A stretch of 41,089 bases of DNA, taken from NCBI GenBank assembly GCA_016182905.1, contig JACPFR010000063.1:1-41089 (forward strand), in the 5' to 3' direction. Shown in pieces: positions 25,001-30,954 of the stretch. Numbering within the stretch: position 1 is the first letter of the stretch; each line of letters starts with the position of its first letter. This DNA comes from Elusimicrobiota bacterium. GTDB taxonomy: Bacteria > Elusimicrobiota > Elusimicrobia > UBA1565 > UBA9628. Under the pieces are notes generated by a model that worked only from the letters and a program-made list of their open reading frames with translations, had not been told where the DNA came from and did not search any database. Both the position numbers and the translations under genes were made by a program.

Positions 25001-25025
25001 GATGATCCTGAAGGTCCGCCCTTAA
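19041..25025 (+). CDS. Bacterial alpha-2-macroglobulin-like protein with thioester motif
   Basis: A 1994-residue exported protein. Signal peptide MKRFLLVLSILAAVAMPARA, with no lipobox Cys, so it is probably periplasmic rather than lipid-anchored. An alpha-helical N-terminal part (to about 340) looks TPR-like. Macroglobulin domains follow; MG2 carries ETDRPIYRPGQTVRVKTTV. A low-complexity, Ala/Ser/Lys/Glu-rich stretch (about 1170-1240) precedes FEPHLAVKNGKAFFAFKAPE and LTSWKTSAVV, the A2M-domain core, and is a candidate bait region. The thioester is YECTEQ, Cys1467-Gln1470, inside the helical TED domain. A C-terminal receptor-binding-like domain ends the protein. The family traps proteases covalently in the periplasm. 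The usual partner pbpC (penicillin-binding protein 1C) is not adjacent. ATG 19041 is chosen because the signal peptide starts there. Confidence 0.93.
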   Translation: MKRFLLVLSILAAVAMPARADLSKADGLFEKRLYQEALKEYEAALKSASGEERLKALYRAAESEALLFRYAEAAQRVFPEKLPQDPAWRGRFLILRTELAREFLKQYGWAAPQDEEEGARDLTKRTRAEWESDLRADYQKLWAVRRALAELPIAGEAYFVDLKDADAALAPTLWDLAVLRWTGYLLSEAPAEPGKNPPGLSFLVADYAGTYAPGAPPAAQAGAVLEESARMGGPGREVVRETWKLRRLLIPFRHSGLVAAVPDYPAARSSAVALLRGWMSSFTTPGAKAEAGYEAAVLLNAGGSPAEAVALCKTVEASWPQVRSAKAAAKLRAQIEMPMLSVTGRFAPPPGKDILRLSTRNLERVHVALHIVEPEEIAELSRRRGDDWSALRSPDMELVRSFLATRTPAARYAVDVKAPSPYQQVETQAVPPALTAGIYLAIASNDARPKPGSSLISAVFVNVTELFLLGSAGPKGPERDFIFDPAEPRERTVAGFHLYALDAGTGAPARAARIDAFKRTNWGQVERLSLTTDDAGVAEVPATVSLIYGDGRSFSLDPLARSGPSRAYWQNPSHFNVGVPAPIEIHLETDRPIYRPGQTVRVKTTVLRRLPRGYKVYDGASKLTVHLNDANGQELCKAEPKLNAMGSASVSCAIPTGRLLGQYSAQAMIGDFERNFSGHLSFAVEEYKRPEFEVKVDESTGIWRYGRTVSVGGEAKYYFGGAVPDAPVTYRVTRSVYIPWFCWWWRWQWSGRGPTEVATGQVKTGADGKFSFPFTPQPYDPSAKNAPPSRFTVSVESRDPGGRTITAERSFTAGDKSVLLSIEPPAGFARAGKPHAVGLKLLNLNEKTQDGTGSYTLYRLTQDPPMDGGDAQWGGRFGESQPLEQLYKDVPNGPEAAAGKLRFSKDKAIFAGLPGLAEGAYRLVVRADDPAGGSVEQSVIVLSAGNGKTALRLPAVSLAEQGTVLRGETARLLIGSAGLSKLMIVEIWGGPSMLERRVLSGGGVQILEVPVTDDHKGGFTVRWFGAQDFKIRSGQARVEVPWKDRELFVKLKHDAVMKPGQNVRWSLSVSDRDGKPASGEAAVRVYDRSLEYYAGAAGAWTAGLYSARWNYSPAQGSLFVPYGHQLPVDEGWVKKMMDLYHSAIREPMAPGLRINRSRVYGGRFSGMKLYAPAAAAAGGAFSRAEESADMMAQSKSVDGSLSEAAAVRGSAGARRKNGNEREQDKKESAGKAPEPPVAARKDFSETAYFEPHLAVKNGKAFFAFKAPERLTSWKTSAVVLTRDVKRGTVSAESVTRKDLMVRVEMPRFYREGDEGLLQAIVHNETGAPMSGEVTLLVTEDGQDAAAKLGLTGTVVPFTAKPHGIAPLSWTVKAPRGMTTFQVRAVARAGTLADAEERELPILPSRERLIETAFAVLDGETRKVLAVPAWTEPDPTREHESVHVQVDPQLALIVLNSLPSLIHYPYECTEQLLDRYVPLAIVNAFYKKYPALAVAAKKIPKRNTVTPAWDRSDPRRLTRLMESPWEEASKGRKSGWPIVDMFDPKTVEVELADSLGKLKSYQLDDGSFPWFPGGRSSPYMTLLVLAGFAEAQRYGVTPPAEVVSRALAYTNNEIPRHLKPEEGELSLILYAAYTVTSFPKTMPGAEQGWRFAKVWADYADKHTDALTPFGRGYAAYVYWRLGEKAKADLYLARALDGVRTDPIAGTYWAPEKISWLWYNDTVEKHAFFLRTLLTMKPKDPRIPGMVQWLLFNRKGNEWKSTKASAAAIYSLLDVLKSRGALDKGDGYKIQWGNEVESAQVQPFDWLSQPLRWSRSGAEVNETHGKAVIDKTGPGFGFASLTWIYSTDKPPKASGPGMMEVERTCFRRDKSGDGYKLAPLSSGDAVAVGDQIEVRLTVKTRSQFEYVHLKDPRGAGFEGEELRSGWKWDLLSRYEEPRDSLTNFFIDWLPHGEYKLAYRVRPTTPGTYRIGAAVLQSMYAPEMTAHSDGMILKVRP

Positions 25026-25034
25026 GCGCGGCCG

Positions 25035-25052
25035 ACTGTTTCCGGAAACAGT
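25035..25052. repeat. 18-bp perfect palindrome, copy 2
   Basis: Identical to 358-375, and read in the direction of the upstream gene the flanks also agree (G before, TC after). It begins 9 nt after the alpha-2-macroglobulin stop. It forms a 7-bp RNA stem with a CCGG loop, without a T-run. Confidence 0.75.
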
Positions 25053-25054
25053 TC

Positions 25055-25086
25055 AGGCCGGACTCGCGCCGGTGCGAGCCCGGCCT
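25055..25086. terminator. GC hairpin between convergent genes
   Basis: AGGCCGG/CCGGCCT (7 bp), one A-C mismatch, CTCGC/GCGAG (5 bp) and loop GCCGGT. It fills the gap between the convergent alpha-2-macroglobulin and MFS genes and overlaps the MFS stop codon. There is no T-run, so it may pause polymerase or protect 3' ends rather than act as a classical intrinsic terminator. Confidence 0.5.
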
Positions 25087-26272
25087 AGACCTTGAGGTGC
25101 TCTTCCTCGACCGAGGAGGCCCAGGCGCAGGCGAGGATCGCGGCGCCCAGCGCCGCGAAGGTCCAGGGAAGGGAGATCTTCGTGAGCAGCCCGACGACGG
25201 GCAGCACGAGGATGCCCATGAGCTGGCGGCCCATGCCCACGGTGGACAGGACCGTCGCGCGCTGGGCGCTTCCGATGTGCTTGTTCATGTAGTTCGAGAT
25301 GAGCACCGAGCGCGACATGCCGAAGGCGGGGATCAGGACGAACAGCGCGCACGCGGCCCACGGGTTCGTCGCGAAGGGCAAGGCGAGGAACGCGAGCCCC
25401 GGGATGACCGCGCTCCAGGCCAGGTAGCGGCGCGTCCCGCCGAATAGGCTCTCGAGCCGTTCGTGGCCGCTCATGACGGCGATCTGGGACAAGGTCAGAG
25501 CCGCGGTGACGAAGCCGTAGACGCCGACCCCGACGCCGAGCTCCTTGAGGCGCGGCTGGAACAGCCAGATCGTCATGAAGGACAGCATCGAGATCGTGAT
25601 CGAGTCGAACGCCAGGGCGCGCAGGGGCTTGTGCGAGGCGAAGTAGCGCACGCCGCGCGTCAGGACCTCGCGGTAGCCGGGCTTGGCGCCTTCTTCTCCC
25701 GTGGGGGGCTCTTGAAAGGAGAGGGACACGAACAGGGCGAGGGAGAAGGGGATGAGCATCGCGAGCAGCGGGGATTGCAGGCCCCAGCGCGCGGCCATCA
25801 GGCCGCCGAGCGGCGCGGCGAAGGCGATCGCGCCGATATCGAACGACGAGAGCAGCGAGAGCGCCCGCTTCGAGGAGCCCTCGTCGCCCGCGGCCTTGAG
25901 GCTGTCATAGACCATGGCCTCGTCCGCGCCGGAGGCGAGCGCGGCCGACGCGGCCCAGATGAACTCGGCGAGGAGGTAGCGCGGCAGGCCCTTGCCCGTG
26001 GCGTAGATCGCCGTCGCGATCAGCAGGCAGGCGCTCGCGCAGACGACCGAGGTCTTGCGGCCGAACTTGTCGGCGACGGCGCCGGTCGGCACCTCGAGCA
26101 GGAAGATCCAGAGGAAGAACCAGGCCTGGAGCAGGAGCATCTGCGGCAAGGTCAGCCCGCCCCAGTCGGTGAAGAAGGGCACGAGCACCCCGGCGAAGAA
26201 GTGCATGTGCGTCAGGGAGCGCCACAGGTACATGCGGCGCACGTTGCCGCGCCAAGCTTCGCGGCTCGTCAC
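25085..26272 (-). CDS. Major facilitator superfamily transporter
   Basis: A 395-residue protein with about twelve hydrophobic segments. The loop between TM2 and TM3 has VADKFGRKTSVV, the MFS motif A (G-x3-D-x2-G-R-x2). It follows the DHA-like fold of drug or metabolite exporters; the substrate cannot be assigned. The start is GTG at 26272, overlapping the trmO stop by four bases (GTGA), so it is translationally coupled as the last gene of a four-gene operon. A conserved-looking LWRSLTHMHFFAGVLVPFFTDWGGLTLPQ opening is seen in MFS proteins that select on a soluble N-terminus. It ends convergently with the alpha-2-macroglobulin gene. Confidence 0.85.
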   Translation of the reverse strand: MTSREAWRGNVRRMYLWRSLTHMHFFAGVLVPFFTDWGGLTLPQMLLLQAWFFLWIFLLEVPTGAVADKFGRKTSVVCASACLLIATAIYATGKGLPRYLLAEFIWAASAALASGADEAMVYDSLKAAGDEGSSKRALSLLSSFDIGAIAFAAPLGGLMAARWGLQSPLLAMLIPFSLALFVSLSFQEPPTGEEGAKPGYREVLTRGVRYFASHKPLRALAFDSITISMLSFMTIWLFQPRLKELGVGVGVYGFVTAALTLSQIAVMSGHERLESLFGGTRRYLAWSAVIPGLAFLALPFATNPWAACALFVLIPAFGMSRSVLISNYMNKHIGSAQRATVLSTVGMGRQLMGILVLPVVGLLTKISLPWTFAALGAAILACAWASSVEEEHLKV

Positions 26273-27024
26273 GCCAGCTTGACCTTGGCGGGGGAGACGC
26301 GCCGTTCCTTCTTGTGCATCTTCGTGCCGGTCACCAGCCGCAGGACGGTGGCGACGCCGTTTTGAACGGAAAAATGGCAGTCGAAATCGTGAAGGAAAAA
26401 CCCAAGCTCCAACCCCTCCTTCGTTTGCGCTTTGTCGCGGGGGTTCCTCAAGTCTTGACTCAGTATGTCCGTCAGAACAGCACTCAATCCGTTGACGTTA
26501 AGCCGTTTCTCCGCCGCCTTGATGTCGTTCTTCGCGGCGGCGGACATTTCAACCCTCAACACCGGGAACGGGGCGTCTTTCACCCAGCCCGGCGACGCGT
26601 GCGGCACCGAGTCCCACTCCGGGATGTACGGCTTGACGTCGAGTATCGGCGTCCCGTCCACGAGGTCTATCCCCGCGAGATGCAAAGTCGCGCCCTCGAT
26701 CCGCACGAGCCGCGCCAGCGACAGCCCGATCGGGCTCGGCCGGTGCGGCGACCTCGACGCGAACAGCCCGACGCTCTCGCCCTTCAGGCGCGGCGGATGG
26801 ATCTTCGGCCGCACCGTCTTGTTCGTGTTGAGGTGGAAGTAGGAGATCAGCCAGACGTGGCTGAACCGCTCGAGGCCGGCGAGGGAGTGCTCGGGGAGGA
26901 ACTCGCGCGCGATGGTCAAGGTCGCGGTCGCGCCGGGCACGAGGAGCGGCTGCCGCGGCGTGCCGAACTTCTCTCGGAAGCAGGAACGCAGCTTGCCGAT
27001 GACGCGCAGGGGCTGGGCGGGCAT
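26269..27024 (-). CDS. trmO: tRNA t6A37 N6-methyltransferase TrmO (TsaA/YaeB family)
   Basis: A 251-residue protein with both signature blocks of the family: SRSPHRPSPIGLSLARL (SAM-binding) and DLVDGTPILDVKPYIPEWD. The N-terminal core (IGKLRSCFREKFGTPRQP...LERFSHVWLISYFHLN) also fits. TrmO uses SAM to methylate N6-threonylcarbamoyladenosine-37 in threonine tRNAs. The C-terminal ~100 residues (MSAAAKNDIK to the end) match the tail found in proteobacterial YaeB-type proteins. The ATG at 27024 is chosen over longer in-frame starts because homology begins at residue 6 and those starts would overlap the small membrane protein gene. It lies 8 bases after that gene and overlaps the MFS gene by 4. 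Confidence 0.93.
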   Translation of the reverse strand: MPAQPLRVIGKLRSCFREKFGTPRQPLLVPGATATLTIAREFLPEHSLAGLERFSHVWLISYFHLNTNKTVRPKIHPPRLKGESVGLFASRSPHRPSPIGLSLARLVRIEGATLHLAGIDLVDGTPILDVKPYIPEWDSVPHASPGWVKDAPFPVLRVEMSAAAKNDIKAAEKRLNVNGLSAVLTDILSQDLRNPRDKAQTKEGLELGFFLHDFDCHFSVQNGVATVLRLVTGTKMHKKERRVSPAKVKLA

Positions 27025-27032
27025 GGGGCGGC

Positions 27033-27356
27033 TTACGAATCGACCTGTTCGAGGAGCTCGGCCTTGTCGTTGAAGACGAGGAAGGACGCCTTCTCGCCCG
27101 CGGCGACGGCGGCTTCCTTCCCGGCGTACGCGGCCTCCACGGCCTCGGGCTGCTTCTCGAAGTCGCCGAGCCAGCGCAGAAGGCCGCCGTGGTCGCGGCG
27201 GGCGGCGCGGAACCACTTCGGCTCGATGGGGCGCTCGGCGTACAGCGCGGCGACCTCCGGCGGGACGACGAGCGGGCTGACCTTCTTCAGCCAGCGCACG
27301 ACGAGCCAGGCGAAGAACAGCGGGATGACGACCCAGTAGATGAGGGGAAAAAACAT
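27033..27356 (-). CDS. Small membrane-anchored protein of unknown function
   Basis: A 107-residue protein. One N-terminal transmembrane helix (MFFPLIYWVVIPLFFAWLVVRWL) is followed by KK and a soluble, helical, charged tail of about 80 residues with several Trp/Arg (PKWFRAARRDHGGLLRWLGD) and acidic/Ala-rich helices. The positive residues after the helix predict a cytoplasmic tail. I recognise no family. It is the second gene of the zinc protease - this - trmO - MFS operon (12 bases after the protease stop, 8 bases before trmO), so its expression is tied to the membrane protease. It could be a small accessory or anchor; this is a guess from position only. Confidence 0.7.
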   Translation of the reverse strand: MFFPLIYWVVIPLFFAWLVVRWLKKVSPLVVPPEVAALYAERPIEPKWFRAARRDHGGLLRWLGDFEKQPEAVEAAYAGKEAAVAAGEKASFLVFNDKAELLEQVDS

Positions 27357-27368
27357 GGCGTTATCGGC

Positions 27369-28940
27369 TCAGCGAGAGGCGGCGAGGGGGGCGGGCTCGG
27401 GGAGCCCCGCTTCCTTGGCCGCGGCCTTCGCCTTGTCCATGTACATTTTAGCCGATGCGGGGGTGTGAGCGCGAGCCGCGAGCACCTGATAGATGTGCAC
27501 GCGGAAGGCGGGCCAGCGCGCGCGCTGCTCGGCGAGGAAGGCGTCGAAGTAGGGGTTCGGGACGGAAACGTTCTTCTCGTACATCGCGGCGACGGACTTG
27601 AGGAAGCCGTCGAGGTCCGCGGCGGCGTCGGGGACCATCCACTGGTCGTGGCCGTTGTTGCGCGCGGCGGGGTCGCGCTCGAGCTCGGCCAAGCGGAACA
27701 GCATCTCCTGGAAGAAGGCCTCCTGCTCGGCCTCGAAGGTGAGCTTGAAGTAGCCGGGCGTCCACGGCGGCCGGCGTCCCTGGACGGCGTGGGTGAGCTC
27801 GTGCAGGACGGTGGAGCTCATCTCCCGGATCAACTGCCGCTGAAGCGCGGGGTCCTTGAGGAACTGCTCGACGGTCCAGCCCCGGCCGGTGACCTCGCCC
27901 TCGTTGAGATAGACCCCGTCGAAGAGATTCTCGTGCTGGCCGTAGGAATCGTCCTGGCGGGAGATGAAGAACGGGGGCAGGCGCAGGACGCCGCCGCGGT
28001 CGCGCAGCTTGTCCAGGACCTCGCGGCCGACGGGATTGGGGGCGAGGACCTTGAAGACCTCGTCCTCGACGGCGCCGCCCGAGATCCAGCGCGCCCGGGT
28101 CTGCTTCGCGGCGGGATCGTGCCTTTCGGTGTAGGCCTTGACGCGCTCCACGACGGGGCCGGTCGCCTGATAGGGGACGACGGCGGCGCCGAGGCCGAGG
28201 ACGACGCCGAGGGCGACGACGGCGAGCTTGGCGCGGCGGCTGGGCGGGGGCTTGGCGGCGGTCTGCGGCGCCCGCTTCAGCTTGCGCCAGACGGCGAGGA
28301 CGAGGGCGACGGGAAGGACGACCGCGAGCATGAGCGCGTCGGCGGCGACGGCGGCGTAGGCGAGCTTCAGCGCCGGCGCCGCGCCCCACAGCACGGGGAC
28401 GGCGACGGCCGCCGTCGTCGTGAGGAACATCGCCTTGCCGAAGGCGTTCTGAAGGGGGTTCTTGTTCCGTCCGGCCTTGTACCGCTGCAGCAAAGTGCGG
28501 CGGGGCTGCGCGGCGGCCTCGGGCTGGACGGGCGGCTCGACGGAGGCCGCGGCCGAGCGCGTGACCGAGCCGTCGAAGATCGCGCCGGTCCCGGGCGCGA
28601 TCTCGGGCGAGGCGGCGGAGCGCAGGGTCTCGAGCGGCGTCGCGGTCCGCGCCGGCGCGAGCGCGGGGAGCGTGGGGACGGCCGAGACGGGCCGGGCCGG
28701 GAGCGGGGCCGCGGCCGACGGGACCGGAGACGGGCCGAGGGACGCGAAGGCGGCCGGCGTCAGCGAGGCGCCGAGCGCGGGCGCGAGGAGGCCGGCGGCG
28801 GGCGCGACGAGGCCCGCGGGGACCGGGACGGGCGCCGCGGGGGCCGGCAGCGAGGCCCGGCCGAGCGCGGTCTGGGCCTGGGCGGGGACGGAGCCCAGGC
28901 CGAGCGCGAGCGCCAGGATCGACGACAGCAGCCGCTTCAT
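27369..28940 (-). CDS. Membrane-associated zinc metalloprotease-like protein with FDG-box N-terminus
   Basis: A 523-residue protein. Signal peptide MKRLLSSILALALGLGSVPAQA; Pro/Ala/Val-rich tract (about 25-118); box IFDGSVTRSAA at 121-131; hydrophobic helices (about 166-218 and 238-258); then a soluble domain with HELTHAVQ (His380, Glu381, His384), an HExxH zinc site, followed by acidic residues at 403-411 (FEAEQEAFF) that could supply the third ligand. The catalytic domain looks like a minigluzincin, but I cannot place the family. The ATG at 28940 is supported by TATCCT 6 nt upstream and by the signal peptide starting there. First gene of a four-gene operon. The N-terminus resembles those of the gluzincin at 11762 and the glycogen synthase at 29010. 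Confidence 0.72.
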   Translation of the reverse strand: MKRLLSSILALALGLGSVPAQAQTALGRASLPAPAAPVPVPAGLVAPAAGLLAPALGASLTPAAFASLGPSPVPSAAAPLPARPVSAVPTLPALAPARTATPLETLRSAASPEIAPGTGAIFDGSVTRSAAASVEPPVQPEAAAQPRRTLLQRYKAGRNKNPLQNAFGKAMFLTTTAAVAVPVLWGAAPALKLAYAAVAADALMLAVVLPVALVLAVWRKLKRAPQTAAKPPPSRRAKLAVVALGVVLGLGAAVVPYQATGPVVERVKAYTERHDPAAKQTRARWISGGAVEDEVFKVLAPNPVGREVLDKLRDRGGVLRLPPFFISRQDDSYGQHENLFDGVYLNEGEVTGRGWTVEQFLKDPALQRQLIREMSSTVLHELTHAVQGRRPPWTPGYFKLTFEAEQEAFFQEMLFRLAELERDPAARNNGHDQWMVPDAAADLDGFLKSVAAMYEKNVSVPNPYFDAFLAEQRARWPAFRVHIYQVLAARAHTPASAKMYMDKAKAAAKEAGLPEPAPLAASR

Positions 28941-28946
28941 ACAGGG

Positions 28947-28952
28947 AGGATA
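28947..28952 (-). promoter_or_regulatory. -10 of the zinc protease operon, leaderless spacing
   Basis: TATCCT on the minus strand ends 6 nt before the ATG at 28940. The intervening CCCTGT contains no Shine-Dalgarno. Confidence 0.5.
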
Positions 28953-29009
28953 GCGGCTTGCGGCCGTGAAGAGACGGTGCAAGGGGGCCGCGGAGGCCCG
29001 GGAGAAGGC

Positions 29010-30884
29010 CTAGCGCTTTTCGGGACTTTCGGCCCGCAACAGGCGCCGGAACAGCGCCTCGTACACGTCGAGGGAGACTTCCCAGGACGAGTCCTTGCTC
29101 ATCGCGGCGCGGCGCGCCAGCGGAAAGGCCCGCGGATGATGATAGCCGGAGACGGCGTCGGCGATCGCGCGCGACAGGGAGATCGAGGCGACGGCGCGGA
29201 TGATCAGGCCGTCCCCGTGGATCGGGTCGTCGCGCAGGTCCCGGACGGTGTCGGCCAGGCCGCCGACCATCGTGACGATCGGCAGGGCGCCGTAGCGCTG
29301 GGCGATGAGCTGCGACAGGCCGCAGGGCTCGAAACGCGAGGGCATGAGCAGGAAGTCGGCCGCGGCGAAGCCCATGCGCACGAACTTCTCGTCGAACGGG
29401 TACGACGCGACCTTCCCGGGGAACGCGAGCACGAGCGCGGCGCGCAGGGCCTCGGTCTGGGCGTCGCCGGCGCCCATGATCAGGAGCTGGCCGCCGAGGC
29501 GCACGACGTCGCGCGCGGAGTCGAAGATCATGTCGATGCCCTTCTGATGCGCCAGGCGCGAGGCGACGAGGAAGAGCGGGGAGCCGGGTTCGACGTCGAG
29601 CCCGAGGTTCGTCTGGATCGCGGCCTTGTTCGCGGCCTTGCCCTCGGCGACGCCGTCGATGTCGTAGTGGTGGGCGACGTCGGGGTCGGTCGCGGGGTCG
29701 TACAGCACGGGGTCGATGCCGTTGATGATGCCGTGCACGCCGTCGGGGCGGGCGCGCAGGGGGCCTTCGAGGCCCATGCCGAACAGGATGTTCTCGAGGA
29801 TCTCCTTCGCGTAAGTGGGGCTGACGGTGGTCACCGCGTCGGCGTTCACGATGCCGGCCTTGAGATAGTTGGCGCCGCCGTGGTGCTCGAGGGCCGCGTC
29901 GTCGAAGCCGAGCTTGCCCGCCGTCGCGAGCGCGAAGGCGCCCTGGAAGGCGATGTTGTGGATGGTCAAAGTGGTCTTCGTGCCCGCGAAGAACGCGTCG
30001 TTCGCATAGACGGTCCTCAGGAAGGCGGGGATCAGGGCCGCGTGCCAGTCGTGCGCGGAGATGACGTCGGGCTTGATGTCGAGGGACTTCATCACCTCGA
30101 GCGCCGCGCGCGCGTAGAAGCCGAAGCGCTCGTCGGCGTCGTCGACGCCGGCCGCGTCGTAGGCCGAGAGGCCGAGCGCCGCGTGCTTGGCGGCGTACGG
30201 CCCGCCTTCGCGCTCGTAGAACTCGGGATGCTCGAGCAGGACGACGCGCACTCCGTCGCGCCGGCCGACGAGGACGTTCGCCGTCTCGACGCGGCCGCCG
30301 ATCGGCACCGACACCGCGCCCGCCTTCCGCAGCTCGACGCCGGCCGTCTTGAGATCGCGGTACTTGGGCAGGACCATGGTCACGTCATGGCCGCGCGCGG
30401 CGAGGCCGCGGGACAGGGCGTCGACGACGTCGGCGAGGCCGCCGGTCTTGATGAAGGGCACCGCCTCGGAGCCGGCGATGAGGACCTTGAGCGCGCCGTC
30501 GAACATCGCGTCGGAGGCGCCCTTCTGATGTTCGGCGGAAACGGGCGCCGGCGCCGCGGCGGCGGGCGCGGAGGGCTTGTCCGGCGTCGCGGGGACGGCG
30601 GTCTTGAGAGCGGTCAGGGCGGCGGGGACGGGTTGAGCGGCGATCGCAACGGCGGCCGACACGGCGGGAACGACGGAGGGAGCGGGAGTGACGGCGCTCA
30701 GCGCGGAAGGCGACGGCAGCGAGGCATTCAGGGGCGAAGGAACATCGCCGATCGACGGCGCCGATAGGGATGAAGCGCCGGTGTTTCCAAGATGGATCCG
30801 GGGAACGACGGAGACGGCGTTGCCCCGCACCTGGGCGAAGGAAGGGACCGGAACGAGCAGGAGGGCGACCAACAGCCTTTTCAT
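29010..30884 (-). CDS. glgA: Glycogen/starch synthase (GT5) with signal peptide and Ala/Pro-rich N-terminus
   Basis: A 624-residue protein. Residues ~133-624 are a complete GT5 synthase: KVLIAGSEAVPFIKTGGLADVV (ADP-glucose-binding KTGGL at 146-150), HDWHAALIP, NIAFQG, VSPTYAKEI, LVASRLAHQKG and PSRFEPCGLSQLIAQRYG with the catalytic Glu. GlgA extends alpha-1,4-glucan from ADP-glucose. Residues 1-17 read as a signal peptide (MKRLLVALLLVPVPSFAQ); residues ~20-125 are Ser/Ala/Pro/Val-rich, ending in the MFDGA box at 127-131. A normal GlgA is about 480 residues and cytoplasmic, so export or membrane-proximal placement is unexpected. Start: ATG 30884, because the upstream ATG (30893) overlaps the TATAAT box. 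It is monocistronic; no other glg gene is near. Confidence 0.88.
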   Translation of the reverse strand: MKRLLVALLLVPVPSFAQVRGNAVSVVPRIHLGNTGASSLSAPSIGDVPSPLNASLPSPSALSAVTPAPSVVPAVSAAVAIAAQPVPAALTALKTAVPATPDKPSAPAAAAPAPVSAEHQKGASDAMFDGALKVLIAGSEAVPFIKTGGLADVVDALSRGLAARGHDVTMVLPKYRDLKTAGVELRKAGAVSVPIGGRVETANVLVGRRDGVRVVLLEHPEFYEREGGPYAAKHAALGLSAYDAAGVDDADERFGFYARAALEVMKSLDIKPDVISAHDWHAALIPAFLRTVYANDAFFAGTKTTLTIHNIAFQGAFALATAGKLGFDDAALEHHGGANYLKAGIVNADAVTTVSPTYAKEILENILFGMGLEGPLRARPDGVHGIINGIDPVLYDPATDPDVAHHYDIDGVAEGKAANKAAIQTNLGLDVEPGSPLFLVASRLAHQKGIDMIFDSARDVVRLGGQLLIMGAGDAQTEALRAALVLAFPGKVASYPFDEKFVRMGFAAADFLLMPSRFEPCGLSQLIAQRYGALPIVTMVGGLADTVRDLRDDPIHGDGLIIRAVASISLSRAIADAVSGYHHPRAFPLARRAAMSKDSSWEVSLDVYEALFRRLLRAESPEKR

Positions 30885-30891
30885 CCCTTCC

Positions 30892-30897
30892 ATTATA
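30892..30897 (-). promoter_or_regulatory. Consensus -10 of the glycogen synthase gene
   Basis: TATAAT on the minus strand, 7 nt before the ATG at 30884. The intervening GGAAGGG could serve as a Shine-Dalgarno only if transcription began further upstream. A clear -35 is lacking. Confidence 0.6.
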
Positions 30898-30954
30898 AGG
30901 CGGGACGGCCGGACGGGATAAGAGCCCTTAGGCCTACCGTCCGGACCGGAGGGC

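Noticed and set aside
27189-30767. A very long open frame on the plus strand opposite the zinc protease and glycogen synthase genes
   Set aside because: It is a GC-rich antisense shadow: composition is Arg/Gly/Glu/Asp-rich with no recognisable domain, while the minus strand encodes clear enzymes across the same bases.
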